Under the pieces are notes generated by a model. That model was not told the DNA's origin, made no database searches, and worked only from the letters and a program-made list of their open reading frames with translations. A program made the position numbers and the translations under genes. This document shows positions 21,064 through 30,017 of a stretch of DNA of 43,572 bases, in pieces; within the stretch, counting starts at the first letter, position 1; every line of letters starts with the position of its first letter. Source of the stretch: a virus; the IMG/VR virus record IMGVR_UViG_3300009374_000008, positions 1 to 43,572 of that record. One strand, written 5' to 3'.

Positions 21064-23496
21064 ATGGCCAGCATCGCAGACCGCGACGGCCGACCCTACC
21101 TCTACGCCATCGTCGAGGGCCTGGGGCCGCAGACGGATACAGCCCCCTCCTCCTACGCCTACCGCTTCGTCTACGGCGAGGATCCGGGGCTGTCGCCCTC
21201 GGGCCGGTGGCTCCCCTACGTGACGGATGTCCCCGGCGTTCTGGAGACCGGGATCGACCTGGTGACGGGCGAGACCGAGGTGGGCTCCCTGACGCTGGAG
21301 ATCCTCGAGGGGCCGAACAACTCCGCCTTCATGACGGACCTCTTCGCCACACGGGAGCGGGCGGTACGGGCGGACCTCGCGGCGAACGTCGCCGTAGGTG
21401 CGGCCTTCATCGACGTGAGGGACCAGGTGGGGGCCGCCGCCGTCAACGATGTGATCGCGCTGGGCGACGAGCGGCTGAAGATCACGAACGTGAATCTGGG
21501 CGGCGGCTGGGGCGGCTTCGGCGACCGCTTGACGGTCACCCGGGCCTACTACGGCACGACCGCCCGCGCCCACTTCACCGCCGAGAGCCGGGGCGACGGC
21601 GAAGTTCGGTGGCGGGCGCACTATCTGCGGGGCCGGAAGGTCGCCCTCTACCTCAACTTCCAGGGCAACCTGGAGACCCATGCCATCCTCGTCGGGACGT
21701 TCCTGCTCGACCGCCTGGAGCTGGTCGAGGGCGTCAAGTGGCGGCTCCACCTCCGGGGGATCGAGGCCCTGCTCGATGCCGAGCTGGGGCACCGGGCCTA
21801 CAACGGGACGACGGAGAACCTGTTCGCCGACTCGCTCCGGAGCGCAGGCCGGGGCGCCTTCGACGGTGGCGACCGGGAGATCGCGATCACGCACTCGGGC
21901 GATGCGGGCGCCGGTCAGCCGGACCCGGACGACCCGTTCGACCTTGCCCCCGACAGCTTCAACGGCGGCTACCTCCAGATCGGGGACACCTGCGCCGAGT
22001 ACGACCGTGACGCCGCCCTCGCCATCGTGGGGGGACAGTGTGCGGTGACCGTGACCGCATGGCGGATCGGGCGGACGGAGCTCCCCACGAGCAACGATCC
22101 GCTGCTCCTCGTCCGGGAGGTGCTGCCGACCGACAAGGCTCTGCCGCACACGCGGTTCAAGCCGACGCCGAGCGGTGGGGTGCCGACAGCGAGCGACCAC
22201 CCGATCGAGGTCTTCCTCTGCCTCTGCCTGTCGACGGGCACATCGCTCAACTTCGGGGCCGGGCAGACGAACTACGACAGCCTCCCCAAGGCGTGGGGCC
22301 GGGCCATCCCGGTGGCGCAGTTCGACGTCACCGCCTGGGAGGCGATGAAGGATGCCACACCGGGCGCGCGGGTGCCCAACCTGGTCGTGGGGTGGGACGG
22401 CGCCTTCAACCTGGCGGAGTTCGCGCAACGGGAGCTACTCGGTCCCATCGGCGTTGCGTGCGTCCAGGACGAGGCGGGGCTGCTCTCGCCGGTGCGGGTG
22501 ACCGAGGTCTTCCCGGACGATGCCCCGACGGCGCTGGGGGCAGCCGACATCATCCCCGCCACCGAGACCGTCTCCTGGGACATGGCGGACCAGATCCTGG
22601 CGCAGAGCTGGAAGTACGATCACGCCGGGCCGGAGGGCAAGCCCGGCCAGGAGATCCGCTTCGAGGCGGCCGAGGCCCGGGAGCGCTACCGCAACGCGGG
22701 CGACGGGCACCGGACGCTCGTAGTCGAGGCCCGGGGACTGGACGAGACCGGCATCGCCGTCGTCCTGGAGCGAGTCTACTTCCTCTTCAGGCACTTCCAG
22801 GAACCGCCGCCGCGCGTCTCGCTCAAGCTCAACTGGCACCACCTTCGGCTGGCGTTGGGCAGCGCCGTCAGCGTCACCTACGGCGCGCTCCCCAACCCTG
22901 CGACGGGGACCCGGGGCGTGACCTCCGAGGGATTCCTGGTGATGGGGCGCCGGATGGTCTTCCGAGACCTGGCGACGGAGCGGGGGCGTGGTGGCGGCAT
23001 CGGGGTGGATCTCTTCTGGGTCGGCCTGGACTCGCCGGACTTGGCCCACTGGGCGTCGTCTGCGGAGGTCTCCGCGAACGACGGGATCGCGCACGGCTGG
23101 GTCGGCGTCACGGTGGACGTCGAGGAGAACTCGTTCACGGACGGGACTGCCCGGGGTTCCATCGTCGCCGACGACACGGACGGCTTCGTGGCGGGCGGTG
23201 CCGGCGTCGGGGACACGGTCATCCTGCTGGACTCGGACGGGGTCTGCCGCTGCGCCAATACACCGCGGGTGACGGCGAAGACGGCGACTACCCTCGTGCT
23301 CTCCGACGTCTTCCGCGACGGCGTGGGCGTCGAGGTGGCCCGCAACCTCGGGGACATCGTCGTCTACTCGGGCGACACGGGGGCGGCGTCCTACCCGATC
23401 AGCGCCTGGACCGCGACCATGCAGGAGTACGGCGCCCTGGCGGACGAGACGAACCTCACCATCGGGACCACGTCCCGGCTCAACCAATACGGGTAG
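21064..23496 (+). CDS. Large tail-tip/baseplate hub-like protein
   Basis: An 810-residue protein, the largest of the tail tip. Residues ~1-270 show beta barrels with ETGIDLVTGETEVGSLTLEIL, RAYYGTTARAH and RKVALYLNF, seen in hub/tail-associated proteins that follow the distal tail protein. The middle has a long insertion of Gly/Asp-rich strands and a second alpha-beta part (FNLAEFAQRELLGPIGVACVQDEAG). The C-terminus (SAEVSANDGIAHGWVGVTV, DSDGVCRCANTPRVTA) looks like an appended beta domain. RBS GGAGGT and ATG 21064. The hub call is by size, order and strand-rich content. Confidence 0.55.
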   Translation: MASIADRDGRPYLYAIVEGLGPQTDTAPSSYAYRFVYGEDPGLSPSGRWLPYVTDVPGVLETGIDLVTGETEVGSLTLEILEGPNNSAFMTDLFATRERAVRADLAANVAVGAAFIDVRDQVGAAAVNDVIALGDERLKITNVNLGGGWGGFGDRLTVTRAYYGTTARAHFTAESRGDGEVRWRAHYLRGRKVALYLNFQGNLETHAILVGTFLLDRLELVEGVKWRLHLRGIEALLDAELGHRAYNGTTENLFADSLRSAGRGAFDGGDREIAITHSGDAGAGQPDPDDPFDLAPDSFNGGYLQIGDTCAEYDRDAALAIVGGQCAVTVTAWRIGRTELPTSNDPLLLVREVLPTDKALPHTRFKPTPSGGVPTASDHPIEVFLCLCLSTGTSLNFGAGQTNYDSLPKAWGRAIPVAQFDVTAWEAMKDATPGARVPNLVVGWDGAFNLAEFAQRELLGPIGVACVQDEAGLLSPVRVTEVFPDDAPTALGAADIIPATETVSWDMADQILAQSWKYDHAGPEGKPGQEIRFEAAEARERYRNAGDGHRTLVVEARGLDETGIAVVLERVYFLFRHFQEPPPRVSLKLNWHHLRLALGSAVSVTYGALPNPATGTRGVTSEGFLVMGRRMVFRDLATERGRGGGIGVDLFWVGLDSPDLAHWASSAEVSANDGIAHGWVGVTVDVEENSFTDGTARGSIVADDTDGFVAGGAGVGDTVILLDSDGVCRCANTPRVTAKTATTLVLSDVFRDGVGVEVARNLGDIVVYSGDTGAASYPISAWTATMQEYGALADETNLTIGTTSRLNQYG

Positions 23497-23505
23497 GGGG
23501 CGACG

Positions 23506-24297
23506 ATGCCGCAAGAGACCTACCCGATCCGGGCCTACAACACTCTGGACGACGAGCCGTTCGACGACGGGCATCCGATGTCATCCTGGGCGGGGCGGGA
23601 AGTCGTCCGCAACGGCCGGCTGATCCACGCCATCTGTCGGCGGAATCTGCTCAACAAGGCGTACGACCTCAACCGCCCATACGACTTGCACGACAACCGC
23701 TGGACGCGCATCGCCATTGTCCCGTGCGAGGCGACCCCGGAGGTCCAGACCTGCACGGTGCGGATGCGCGGGGTCATCACGCTCAACCGGCAGGTCTATT
23801 TCGCGTGCCAGACGCGCGCGCGGTTCGCACAACATGGCGCTGGCAACTTCGGCCGCTGGACGGCGATCACGGGCACGGGCCTGGCGCAGGAGTGGTCGAT
23901 CACGGGGACGCCCCTGCTGGCGGGACAGCGGGATGTGGTCGAGGTAGCGGCCTGGTGTGCGATGGAGCCCGGCAACACGCTCGACGTGACGGGCATCGTA
24001 GCGAGCACCCAGCCGTACGGGCTGACGGCGGTGGCCCCTCCCGGGCTCGCTGGCGTGGCGGTGGGATGGGCCATCATGATCGAGGAGCCGGTTCGCAACC
24101 AGGAGCTCACGCACTGGCGGACCATCGTGAGCATCTCGGGAGCGGCGGCCCGCGTCTTCCCCGGCTGGAGCGCCTACGTGGATTGGGCCACCGAGCATGA
24201 CGGGTCTGCCGCCACGCAGTGGCGGGCACGGCCCGCGGCAAGCCTCCACCTCCGCTCCATCGCCATCGACGAGGACGAGCTGACGGGGAGCCTGTAG
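23506..24297 (+). CDS. Tail-tip associated protein
   Basis: A 263-residue beta-rich protein starting at ATG 23506, eight bases after the hub-like gene. Strands such as RWTRIAIVPCEATPE, VYFACQTRARF and WSITGTPLLAGQRDVVEVAAWC suggest a jelly-roll or lectin-like fold that could contact the host surface. Its stop overlaps the next GTG (TAGTG). I do not recognise a family. Confidence 0.5.
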   Translation: MPQETYPIRAYNTLDDEPFDDGHPMSSWAGREVVRNGRLIHAICRRNLLNKAYDLNRPYDLHDNRWTRIAIVPCEATPEVQTCTVRMRGVITLNRQVYFACQTRARFAQHGAGNFGRWTAITGTGLAQEWSITGTPLLAGQRDVVEVAAWCAMEPGNTLDVTGIVASTQPYGLTAVAPPGLAGVAVGWAIMIEEPVRNQELTHWRTIVSISGAAARVFPGWSAYVDWATEHDGSAATQWRARPAASLHLRSIAIDEDELTGSL

Positions 24298-24968
24298 TGG
24301 CTGATCAGTACTGGCGCAACTACGTGCAGATCCCCGATCAGGCCCCGTACACCCGGGCGGGGCTCAAGGCCGTGACGGTCCGCGCCCTCCAGATGAACGC
24401 CGATCACATCCACGGGACGCGAGTCCAGCAACTCGTGTCGGACATAGACATGTGGGTCTTGCCGCCCGCCGCGTTCCCTGCCGCTCCGCCCGCCGCCCAG
24501 GGGTGGCCCGACTACCACGTGACGGTCAGCGAGGGCGTGACGCGTCTGTGGGGTACGGTCGTCTGGCTGGGCTGGGGGAGCCCCGGCGCCGAGGCCCGCA
24601 TGGGGCTTCGCTTCTACTCGGAGCGAGGCGGTGCGGGCGTGGCGGAGGGCCTCGACTGGGTGACGAGTAGCGCGGTCAGCCTCGCGATGAACGCGCAGGA
24701 GAACGTCTGGCGCCAGCATCCGACGCTCGATGACATGTCGGTGCGCCGGGGGCGGGGCACCTTCTGGGGTGCGGGGGCGCGGCCTGCGGCGGGCAACGCC
24801 CAATGGGCCGGCGGCCGCGAGCAACCCGAGTGGCTCTCGTGGGAGCCCAATCTGACGAACTCGCGGGAGCAGCGGATCATCGTGCAGACCCAGGACGAGA
24901 CGCCCGGGGGCGTGACTACAGGTGAGCTGTGGGGCGTGGCGGTGTACGAGCAAGTCCCGATGGAGTGA
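24297..24968 (+). CDS. Tail-tip associated protein
   Basis: A 223-residue protein with GTG 24297 overlapping the upstream TAG. It has many Trp and Tyr residues (YWRNYVQIP, LWGTVVWLGWGS, EWLSWEPNL), typical of carbohydrate-contacting beta sandwiches. It ends YEQVPME and is followed by 24 bases and the next start. Possibly part of the receptor-binding tip; family not recognised. Confidence 0.5.
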   Translation: MADQYWRNYVQIPDQAPYTRAGLKAVTVRALQMNADHIHGTRVQQLVSDIDMWVLPPAAFPAAPPAAQGWPDYHVTVSEGVTRLWGTVVWLGWGSPGAEARMGLRFYSERGGAGVAEGLDWVTSSAVSLAMNAQENVWRQHPTLDDMSVRRGRGTFWGAGARPAAGNAQWAGGREQPEWLSWEPNLTNSREQRIIVQTQDETPGGVTTGELWGVAVYEQVPME

Positions 24969-24992
24969 GCCGCCTGGGGCGGCGAGGACAGC

Positions 24993-25520
24993 ATGGCCAA
25001 GACCCTCCCAGCCAACTACACGACGACCGGGCCGGACCGCTACGCCCGCACCGGCTCGGACGTGCTCTACGACGGAGAGGGGCGGTGGCAGACCATCAAC
25101 CGAAATCACAACTGGCTGGCGGCCAATCGAGTCAAGGAGCACGTCACGGCCCACTGGCCGCCGGCCGGCGGTTGGACTCCCGACCTGCAGGAGAACGCCG
25201 GCCCCACCGACCGCCTGGAGTACCTGATCACGCCCCGGACCCACGTGGTCCGCATCCGAATCTGGGTCAACGCGGAGACGCCCGGCGGCAACGGCACGGT
25301 GGCGGTCCGAGTGGGGGCGGGAGCCCCGATCAATTTCGTCTTCGCTGGTCCCTACAACCGCGCCAACGAGCAGACGGGGACACTCGTCGTGACGGGCGGG
25401 GTGCCGGCGGCGACCGACCGGATCACGGTGGCCCTAACGGCGCCGGGCGGTTCGACAATCAACCTGCGGATGCTCGCGATCCGGGACGACAACTTGGCTT
25501 GGCCCGGCGATGCGCCATGA
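24993..25520 (+). CDS. Tail-tip or fibre-associated protein
   Basis: A 175-residue protein with an N-terminal region rich in Asn, Tyr and Trp (NYTTTGPDRYARTG, WQTINRNHNWLAANRV), then a regular beta-sandwich-like part (VVRIRIWVNAETPGGNGTVAVRV, RITVALTAPGG). It is similar in size and style to the two genes before it. A small adhesin or fibre subunit is plausible; no motif proves it. Confidence 0.5.
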   Translation: MAKTLPANYTTTGPDRYARTGSDVLYDGEGRWQTINRNHNWLAANRVKEHVTAHWPPAGGWTPDLQENAGPTDRLEYLITPRTHVVRIRIWVNAETPGGNGTVAVRVGAGAPINFVFAGPYNRANEQTGTLVVTGGVPAATDRITVALTAPGGSTINLRMLAIRDDNLAWPGDAP

Positions 25521-25578
25521 CCGGTGCTTGCGGCGGGCGGCTAGGCGCGACTACGATGGAGACGACGGAGGCACGACG

Positions 25579-26490
25579 ATGAACCGAGCACGACGAGCGA
25601 TCCTGTGGGCGACGGTAGGGGCCGTCGCAGCCCTGGCGCTGGTAGGGAGCCTACGACCCGAGTGGGTGCGGACTGCTTGGGCGGCAGGGGCGCAGATGCT
25701 CAACTCGACGCCCGCGGCGATCAACTCCGCTCAGGGCGACGCGGCCCCCGTCATGCCCTCGGGCTGCCGGTACGACACGACCCCCGTGGCGGTGGGAGAC
25801 GGCGACAACCAGGGCGTGCGGTGTACGCTGTCCGGCGAGGTCTTCGTAGCGCCCGTGGCCGGGCTGCAGACCGAGGTGGACATCCAGGAGGTGGACGGGA
25901 ATCCGGTCAACACCAATGGTGGCAACCGGGACGCGGCCACCATCACGATGACCCTCGCCGACAACGATCCGGCGGTGGTGGATCTCGCCGCAATCGAGGT
26001 GACCCAAGGCACCATCGCCGGGGACACGACGTCCCTGGACGGCAAGGTGACGACGGGCGGTGGCGTCGAGGCCGGGGCGGTCCTCGTGACGGTGGCGAGC
26101 GACAGCACGGGCGTCCTGTCCGTGGACGACGGGACGGGGAGTCTGACCGTGGACCCGACCCCGATGGACGTCGTAGTCCGCACGACCCTCACCTGCGACG
26201 ACGACCCGAGCGACGGGCCGACCTTCACGACGTCTGCCGCTGCGGTGGCGGTGCGGGCGTGGAACACCGACACGACCGATGCCGTCTGCGTGCAGGTGGG
26301 CGGGACGACTCCGGACTACGCCATTCCCGCCACTTGCACGGGAGGCCCCTGGGAGCCGTGGGCGGGAGTGGGGACGAACGCGTGGTCCTACGAGTTCCCG
26401 ACGGCGCTGGCGGCCAGCGGTATCGCCGCCCGCTGCGACGCCCCGCCGGGGCAGACCGCCGCCGTCGTCTTCGAGGAGTGGAGGCAGTAG
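25579..26490 (+). CDS. Exported or membrane-anchored fibre-like protein
   Basis: A 303-residue protein whose ATG 25579 follows GGAGGCACGACG. Residues ~9-24 (LWATVGAVAALALVGS) form a signal or anchor; a possible cleavage follows AWA at ~35. The next part, SGCRYDTTPVAVGDGDNQGV and CTLSGEVFVA, resembles the start of phage tail proteins that carry a 'DGD...GxL' motif. The C-terminal half is beta-rich with paired cysteines (CVQVGG, CTGG, CDAPPG). It is the second of three neighbouring proteins with signal-like starts. The role is presumably host contact. Confidence 0.6.
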   Translation: MNRARRAILWATVGAVAALALVGSLRPEWVRTAWAAGAQMLNSTPAAINSAQGDAAPVMPSGCRYDTTPVAVGDGDNQGVRCTLSGEVFVAPVAGLQTEVDIQEVDGNPVNTNGGNRDAATITMTLADNDPAVVDLAAIEVTQGTIAGDTTSLDGKVTTGGGVEAGAVLVTVASDSTGVLSVDDGTGSLTVDPTPMDVVVRTTLTCDDDPSDGPTFTTSAAAVAVRAWNTDTTDAVCVQVGGTTPDYAIPATCTGGPWEPWAGVGTNAWSYEFPTALAASGIAARCDAPPGQTAAVVFEEWRQ

Positions 26491-27492
26491 ATGGGCCGGT
26501 CAAACTGGCTGGCGGTGGCCTGCATCGTCTTCGCCCTCTCTGCCCTGGCCGGGCGTGCCATCGGTGGTCCCTGGGCCTACGGGCCGTCCCTCCCGCACGC
26601 CACGGACGACCGGGTCATGTCCTGGGGCGCCACCCGGGCCACCCCGGACGTAGACGCCCGCTGGTGTACGACCGATGCCACCCACCACCAGTGGTGGATC
26701 GATCTTCCGCCGAACGGCACGTTCACGGTGGCCGAAGACGCCTGCTACGACACGGCGAACGACTCGGCCGGCTACACCGAGCTGCGAATCCAATCCGAGG
26801 ACTCCGCGGCCCCCGAGGAGTTCGTGGGCACCGGACACAACGGGACAGACGGTGTCACCCGGGTGCTCAGTGGCGACTACTACCTCGTCTCCGCTGGCGG
26901 GCAGGTGCTCATCGGGAATGGCTCGGGCCTGGGAGAGCTGAGGATCTACTCAGCCAATGACATGGTGCAGAAGATCGCGTTTGTCGAGGCGGGGGCGGGG
27001 AACGAGCGGCTGACCATCATCTCCGATCCCGGGTCGACCTCCCCCCAGGCACTGATCGGGCTGGGTGAGGGGGACGCCCGAGTCCGAAACACCCTGATCC
27101 TCACGAACAAGGATCATGACGCCGTCGCTCATGGTCATACTGCTGCTGCCGACCCGACGCTCTGTGGGCATTCCAACAACTCCCCGGCGACCCACCCGAA
27201 TCAGTGGTGGTCCGTCACCCACGACCAAACCAACGCGGTGCTGAGCTGGGACGAAGGGGTGCTCTCCCTCACGCCCGGCTCCAACGGCATCCCGGCGGTG
27301 ATGCTCCCGGCGGTGATTGCTGCGGTCCCCGCCGCCCCAGCGGTCTGCAGTGCGGCCTACGAGGCTGTGATCTACTACGTCAACGTCAACAATGACGGCC
27401 TCCCCGGGCAGTGGTGTTCGTGCGTCACGACGAATGATGTGGCGTACGACTGGGTCCAGATGGTGGACGGCCTCCCGGGGATCTGCCCATGA
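26491..27492 (+). CDS. Exported fibre-like protein with shared C-terminal module
   Basis: A 333-residue protein with a signal-like start (LAVACIVFALSALAGRAIG, ~7-25). A central beta-rich part includes TRVLSGDYYLVSAGGQVLIGNGSGLGELRI (~125-155) and a His/Asn-rich loop (HGHTAAADPTLCGHSNN). The last ~50 residues, VIYYVNVNNDGLPGQWCSC...YDWVQM...C, match the end of the protein at 11738 in order and spacing. That suggests a common C-terminal trimerisation or receptor module. It begins right after the previous stop and ends in an ATGA overlap with the lysis-region genes. Confidence 0.6.
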   Translation: MGRSNWLAVACIVFALSALAGRAIGGPWAYGPSLPHATDDRVMSWGATRATPDVDARWCTTDATHHQWWIDLPPNGTFTVAEDACYDTANDSAGYTELRIQSEDSAAPEEFVGTGHNGTDGVTRVLSGDYYLVSAGGQVLIGNGSGLGELRIYSANDMVQKIAFVEAGAGNERLTIISDPGSTSPQALIGLGEGDARVRNTLILTNKDHDAVAHGHTAAADPTLCGHSNNSPATHPNQWWSVTHDQTNAVLSWDEGVLSLTPGSNGIPAVMLPAVIAAVPAAPAVCSAAYEAVIYYVNVNNDGLPGQWCSCVTTNDVAYDWVQMVDGLPGICP

Positions 27493-27956
27493 GCCCGCCG
27501 GAGACCAGCCCGCGGCCCGGGGTGGGACCTGCAGCCATCGCCGCTGCGGCCGCACTCGTCGTAGGGGTCGGGGTGGGACGGCGAACGGCCCCGCCGCCCG
27601 AGTGCCCCCCCTACGAGCAGCCCGCGGGCACACGCCGGATCGCTACGCCCGTCGTGGACGTCGAGGAGATCAGGGCAGCGGGCGGGGTCTGCGTCGTCCC
27701 GTACGCCCTCGGCAACGAGCGGAAGCGGTACGTGCACACCCCCCAGGTCGTGGCCGATAGCGCCGCCGCCTGCGAGCGGTACGCGCAGGTCCGCGGGCAC
27801 TACCCGCCGGGCTGTGCCCGGTGGCTGGCGTGCGCCGAGGCGATGGGCACGCTCCCGGAGGCGTCCCCGCCTCTGGGCCGGGACCCGCGGGAGGAGCCGG
27901 TGGAGCCGGTGCGGATGGACGTCCCCCATGCCCCGGCGCCCGAGACCCCGCCATGA
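27489..27956 (+). CDS. Single-span membrane protein of the lysis region
   Basis: A 155-residue protein with one strong membrane helix at ~14-30 (PAAIAAAAALVVGVGVG), then a Pro-rich linker and a Cys-containing outer part (ECPPYEQP, GGVCVVP, CERYAQV, CARWLACAEAM). It overlaps both neighbours by ATGA. The topology (N-in, long periplasmic tail) fits an inner-membrane lysis protein or spanin, but it lacks a clear coiled coil. Confidence 0.55.
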   Translation: MSPPETSPRPGVGPAAIAAAAALVVGVGVGRRTAPPPECPPYEQPAGTRRIATPVVDVEEIRAAGGVCVVPYALGNERKRYVHTPQVVADSAAACERYAQVRGHYPPGCARWLACAEAMGTLPEASPPLGRDPREEPVEPVRMDVPHAPAPETPP

Positions 27957-28660
27957 ACGACGTCTGGTCCCCGTGTGCTGATCGACTCGAACGGACTCGA
28001 CGGGACTTGCCAGAGCGAGAGCTGTCCGCCGCCCGGGCCGTCGTCGTCCACACCACTGGCAGTGGCATCGTCATCAAGGCCCTGAAGAAGGGCGCCGACC
28101 CACTCAACTACGCAGCGGAGTACTACGCCCGGCCGCGGTCCTTCTGCTCCCACTACCTCGTGGGGCACGACGCCGAGGGGGGGATCATCGGGACAGTGCC
28201 CGAGGGGCTCATCGCCTACCACTCGGGCGTGGCGAGCAAGCGGGTCGCGGCGTACAAGCGGGGCCGTCAGTACTGGATGTGCCGCCGCTGGAAGTCGGGA
28301 ACGGGCCTCGTCGAGATGCTCCGGCATGATGGCCGCTATCGGGACTGGGCGCAGCGCTGGCCCCAGGTGGCGTCTCCGTTGGATCTCGTCCCCAGACGCT
28401 GGGTCAACAAGCGGACGGTCGGGGTGGATCTCCTCGCGCCCCTCCCCGGCAGTCGCCACCCGAACGAGCAGATCGTCCTGGCAGCGGGGCTGATCAACGA
28501 CGTGTGCGAGCGGCTGGAGATTCCCATCGCCAAGGGGACGATCCTGCGGCACTCCGACGTCGACCCGCTGACCCGGAGCACCAAATCTCGGGGGGGGTGG
28601 GACCCGCCTCGCCGGGCGTTCGAGGCGCTCTGCGAGTGCCTGGGGGTGACGCCGTGGTGA
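27953..28660 (+). CDS. Endolysin, N-acetylmuramoyl-L-alanine amidase (Amidase_2)
   Basis: A 235-residue amidase cutting the bond between N-acetylmuramate and L-alanine in peptidoglycan. It has the Amidase_2 pattern: VVVHTTGSG with His33, CSHYLVGHDAEGG (~65-77), IAYHSG with His90, and LRHSDVDP (His ~206) with a Cys- and Trp-containing end. The usual K-x-D-P-G at the zinc site is changed to RGGWDPP. No signal peptide is seen, so release through a holin is expected. The start ATG 27953 overlaps the upstream stop. Single-domain, typical of Gram-negative hosts. Confidence 0.82.
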   Translation: MNDVWSPCADRLERTRRDLPERELSAARAVVVHTTGSGIVIKALKKGADPLNYAAEYYARPRSFCSHYLVGHDAEGGIIGTVPEGLIAYHSGVASKRVAAYKRGRQYWMCRRWKSGTGLVEMLRHDGRYRDWAQRWPQVASPLDLVPRRWVNKRTVGVDLLAPLPGSRHPNEQIVLAAGLINDVCERLEIPIAKGTILRHSDVDPLTRSTKSRGGWDPPRRAFEALCECLGVTPW

Positions 28661-28986
28661 GGGCCGCGCTCCTCCTCCTCGTCCTCGGCGTCGTCCTCCT
28701 GGCCGGGAGCCTCCTGGACGCCCGCCGTCGGATCGTCGACCTGGAAGAGCGCCTGGTCGCGCTGGAGCTACAGCAAGCCATGTGCGCCCGGGATGCGTCC
28801 GCCGCCTGGCTGGATCACCTCGCCGTCACGGGCGAGCTCGCCCGGCTCGATGCCACGCTGGAGCCGGGGCGCTGCAAGTGGGAGATGGTGCCGAGCCGCG
28901 CCCGTCAGCAGATCAAGGACGCCGTCGCCCTCACCTGCTCCCGGAGGACGCCGTGCAGGGTCTCGTGGAGCCTCGGAGGCGGTTGA
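28657..28986 (+). CDS. Inner-membrane spanin-like protein
   Basis: A 109-residue protein starting at GTG 28657 (GTGA overlap with the amidase; GTG 28654 is also possible). Residues ~3-20 form one membrane span (AALLLLVLGVVLLAGSLL), followed by a charged coiled coil (DARRRIVDLEERLVALELQQ) and a Cys-containing end. This is the layout of the Rz-type inner spanin. No Rz1-like lipoprotein overlaps it, so the assignment is topological. Confidence 0.6.
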   Translation: MRAALLLLVLGVVLLAGSLLDARRRIVDLEERLVALELQQAMCARDASAAWLDHLAVTGELARLDATLEPGRCKWEMVPSRARQQIKDAVALTCSRRTPCRVSWSLGGG

Positions 28987-29465
28987 TGGCCAACGGACGC
29001 ACGAAGACGCTCGGCGGGATCCGGGCACTCCCGCCCTGGGCCAAGTGGCTGATCGCCTGCGGCTCGGTGTTCGCCGCTCTCTCGGCGCTGGAGGGCGGGC
29101 TCGGGGTACTCGGGCGGACGACGGGCTGGCTCGCCCGGGAGGCCATCGCTCAGGAGGTGGCCGAGAAGACGGCGTCGGTCCAGAAGGCGGCCGAGGACGC
29201 GGCCACGGCAGCGAAGGCGGCGGGCGAGACTGCCACGAAGGCAGCGGACACGGCGCAGACCGCGGCGCAGGCGGTGCAGGTGCAGGCCGAGGCGACAAAC
29301 CGCTTGATGGCGCTGCTGATCTGCCTCCACGCGGGCGGGGAGCCGTTGCTGTTCGACTGCCACTTCCCGCGCAAGCGCCGCCCCCGCCGGGCAGCAGTAG
29401 ACATCCCCCTGGTACAGACCGAGCGGCTGCTGGCGGAGCTGGCAGCGAGGAGACGGAGACGATGA
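28986..29465 (+). CDS. Membrane protein with Ala-rich coiled coil
   Basis: A 159-residue protein; ATG 28986 overlaps the previous stop (TGATG). Residues ~27-52 are hydrophobic (WLIACGSVFAALSALEGGLG), then an Ala/Lys/Glu-rich heptad region (~66-110) and a second hydrophobic patch (LMALLICLHAG). The end is strongly basic. It could be a holin partner or antiholin in the lysis set. Family not recognised. Confidence 0.6.
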   Translation: MANGRTKTLGGIRALPPWAKWLIACGSVFAALSALEGGLGVLGRTTGWLAREAIAQEVAEKTASVQKAAEDAATAAKAAGETATKAADTAQTAAQAVQVQAEATNRLMALLICLHAGGEPLLFDCHFPRKRRPRRAAVDIPLVQTERLLAELAARRRRR

Positions 29466-29740
29466 TCAACAAGCTCAAGCAGGCCCTCATATCCCGCAAG
29501 CTCTGGGCCGCCGTCGTCGGCGCCTTGATCCTCGCGGTCGGCGGGCACTTCGGCATGGACGAGGAGACGCTCACGAAGATCGCAGGCATCGTCGCCGCGT
29601 ACATCGTGGGCCAGGGGCTCGCCGACGCAGGCAAGGAGAAGGCGGGAGCGGAGGCTCGCGCCCAGGCGGAGGTCGCCGTGGCCGGCGTGGACGACCCCAC
29701 CGAGCGGGCGCGGCTCCTGGCGGAGCTGGGCGGGGACTAG
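29462..29740 (+). CDS. Holin-like small membrane protein
   Basis: A 92-residue protein with a short basic start (MINKLKQALISRKLW), a first hydrophobic helix (~15-28), the loop HFGMDEETLTKI, a second helix (GIVAAYIVGQGLA, ~42-54) and a charged tail. This is the pattern of small two-span phage holins. It is the last gene of the plus operon; its TAG overlaps the stop of the opposite-strand methyltransferase remnant, so the operons meet end to end. Its ATG overlaps the previous stop. Confidence 0.65.
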   Translation: MINKLKQALISRKLWAAVVGALILAVGGHFGMDEETLTKIAGIVAAYIVGQGLADAGKEKAGAEARAQAEVAVAGVDDPTERARLLAELGGD

Positions 29741-30017
29741 GGCAGCGCCTCCATCACGCATCGCCCGATCCACTCGGCGACCTGGGGGACGACGGCGTTG
29801 CCGAGGGCTCGCAGCGCAGCTACTCGGGGAGGTCGCACCAGTTGTCCGGGAAGCCCATCATCTCGGCCACGAAGTCCACGGCGAGCTTCCCCCGCGGGGT
29901 CTCCGTAGTCGAGGGGGGCGTGCCGGGGGAAGCCGCGCCAGGCGTCGACTCGGCCGGGCCCGGCTGCGAGGCGCCGCCGGGAGCTGCCGCACCGTCCAGG
30001 CGAGCGTCCGGGTCGTC
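29737..30017 (-). pseudogene. Remnant of a cytosine-5 DNA methyltransferase C-terminus
   Basis: The minus strand keeps two hallmarks of phage C5-methyltransferase ends in different frames. GKLAVDFVAEMMGFPDNW reads up to a TAG at 29820-29822; RALGNAVVPQVAEWIGR continues in another frame to the TAG at 29737. A one-base indel between them explains the break. The catalytic N-terminal part (PCQ, ENV motifs) is absent; instead the region runs into the lipoprotein start. So this is decayed sequence, not a working enzyme, unless the indel is a sequencing error and the rest has moved elsewhere. Confidence 0.75.

Noticed and set aside
22038-24200. A 720-residue plus frame across two tail-tip genes
   Set aside because: It is the +1 shadow of the hub-like gene, Arg/Gly/Pro-rich, and continues across real gene borders.
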